From positions 1-13,884 of the forward strand of contig DAOWLH010000051.1 of NCBI GenBank assembly GCA_030643515.1: 13,884 nucleotides of DNA. The letters run 5' to 3'. The stretch is from Dehalococcoidia bacterium (lineage in GTDB: Bacteria; Chloroflexota; Dehalococcoidia; Dehalococcoidales; DAOWLH01). The notes under the pieces are model-generated. The model searched no databases. It saw only the letters and a program-made list of their open reading frames with translations, and was not told the DNA's origin. Below, one piece after another: positions 13,567 through 13,884 of the stretch (position 1 is its first letter; each line of letters opens with the position of its first letter). Made by a program: the position numbers and the translations under genes.

Positions 13567-13884
13567 TCAGCACTGTGCCGCTTTTGACTCCAGCATTGCT
13601 GCCAGAGTTATTTCGCCGAGTTGCTTCTCCAGAACCTCCTGGAGCTCTGCTATCTTGGTCGAGACGATACAGTTCGGCTGCCAGGGGCAACTGCTAAGAT
13701 CCAGCAGACAGTTCCTCATCACCAGTTCGCCCTGAATGGCCCGTACCACGTCACGCAGAGAAATCCGTTCCGGTTCCAGGGACAGGGTGAAGCCGCCCCT
13801 GGGCCCCATGTGCGCCTGGCAAAGCCCTGCCTGGCTCAATCTCCTGAGGATTTTATAGGTAAACTCAAGAGGTATGTCCTGGGC
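13567..13884 (-). CDS. Rrf2-family transcription regulator with three-cysteine cluster motif (5' end off right edge)
   Basis: The last 105 codons of a winged-helix regulator; about 35-45 N-terminal residues lie beyond the window. Visible parts are IPLEFTYKILRRLSQAGL, the wing MGPRGGFTLSLEPERISLRDVVRAIQG, and a cysteine cluster C-x6-C-x5-C (residues 59, 66 and 72 of the fragment), then the dimerisation helix ending TLAAMLE. Members such as IscR and NsrR bind a [2Fe-2S] or [4Fe-4S] cluster through three cysteines spaced similarly and sense iron-sulfur status, NO or redox. Its place directly upstream of hcp on the same strand supports a role in controlling hcp, as NsrR does elsewhere. The exact sensor type is inference. 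No start codon is in view. Confidence 0.9.
   Translation of the reverse strand, partial: AQDIPLEFTYKILRRLSQAGLCQAHMGPRGGFTLSLEPERISLRDVVRAIQGELVMRNCLLDLSSCPWQPNCIVSTKIAELQEVLEKQLGEITLAAMLESKAAQC

Noticed and set aside
1..13884. CRISPR arrays, insertion sequences, integrases, toxin-antitoxin pairs or phage genes
   Set aside because: None were seen: no direct-repeat arrays, no transposase motifs, and nearly all sequence is accounted for by housekeeping-type genes.

Overview
The window reads as chromosomal DNA of a bacterium, most likely a Chloroflexota member of the Dehalococcoidia type. This rests on gene content, not on a database match: an archaeal-type alpha2 glycyl-tRNA synthetase, a K+-dependent membrane pyrophosphatase, an N-terminally extended (ThiD2-ThiE type) thiamin-phosphate synthase, a bacterial translin-family protein, a GuaB3-type IMP dehydrogenase homologue and a short (class III-like) hybrid cluster protein. 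The DNA is moderately GC-rich and even in character. There is no integrase, transposase, CRISPR array or other sign of a mobile element. Coding density is very high, and no stretch over about 300 bases lacks a gene.

Layout. 1-1084 (minus): a five-helix DUF1648 membrane protein followed by the 5' part of glyS, which runs off the left edge. 1085-1215: divergent intergenic region with a perfect 9-3-9 inverted repeat and candidate promoters on both sides. 1216-1833 (plus): a metallo-beta-lactamase-fold hydrolase whose stop overlaps that of the convergent hppA. 1826-9904 (minus): a tight run of eight genes in the order R3H/AAA ATPase, tmk, mnmA, rnhB, yraN, ThiD2-ThiE fusion, translin-like gene, hppA. 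Most junctions are overlaps or gaps of a few bases, so the run is probably one operon with perhaps an internal start before the thiamin gene. 9905-10004: back-to-back promoters. 10005-10880 (plus): tRNA-Thr(CGT) followed 24 bases later by an unrecognised protein that I read as a probable eight-stranded TIM barrel with an acidic tail. 10902-12047 (minus): GuaB3 with a good sigma-70-like promoter. 12187-13470 (minus): hybrid cluster protein Hcp. 13567-13884 (minus): C-terminal part of an Rrf2-family regulator with three cysteines, cut by the right edge.

How the genes may work together. The large minus-strand run mixes nucleic-acid and nucleotide work (Tmk, RNase HII, MnmA, YraN, R3H ATPase, translin-like protein) with thiamin synthesis and pyrophosphate-driven ion pumping. 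Many of these steps make or use pyrophosphate, but co-regulation on that basis is only an inference. At the right end, a cluster-binding Rrf2 regulator directly upstream of hcp suggests a nitrosative or oxidative stress response unit. I do not see a clearly novel multi-gene system. The best leads are the operator-like dyad at 1124-1144, the tRNA-linked barrel protein, the translin-like protein and the rrf2-hcp unit.
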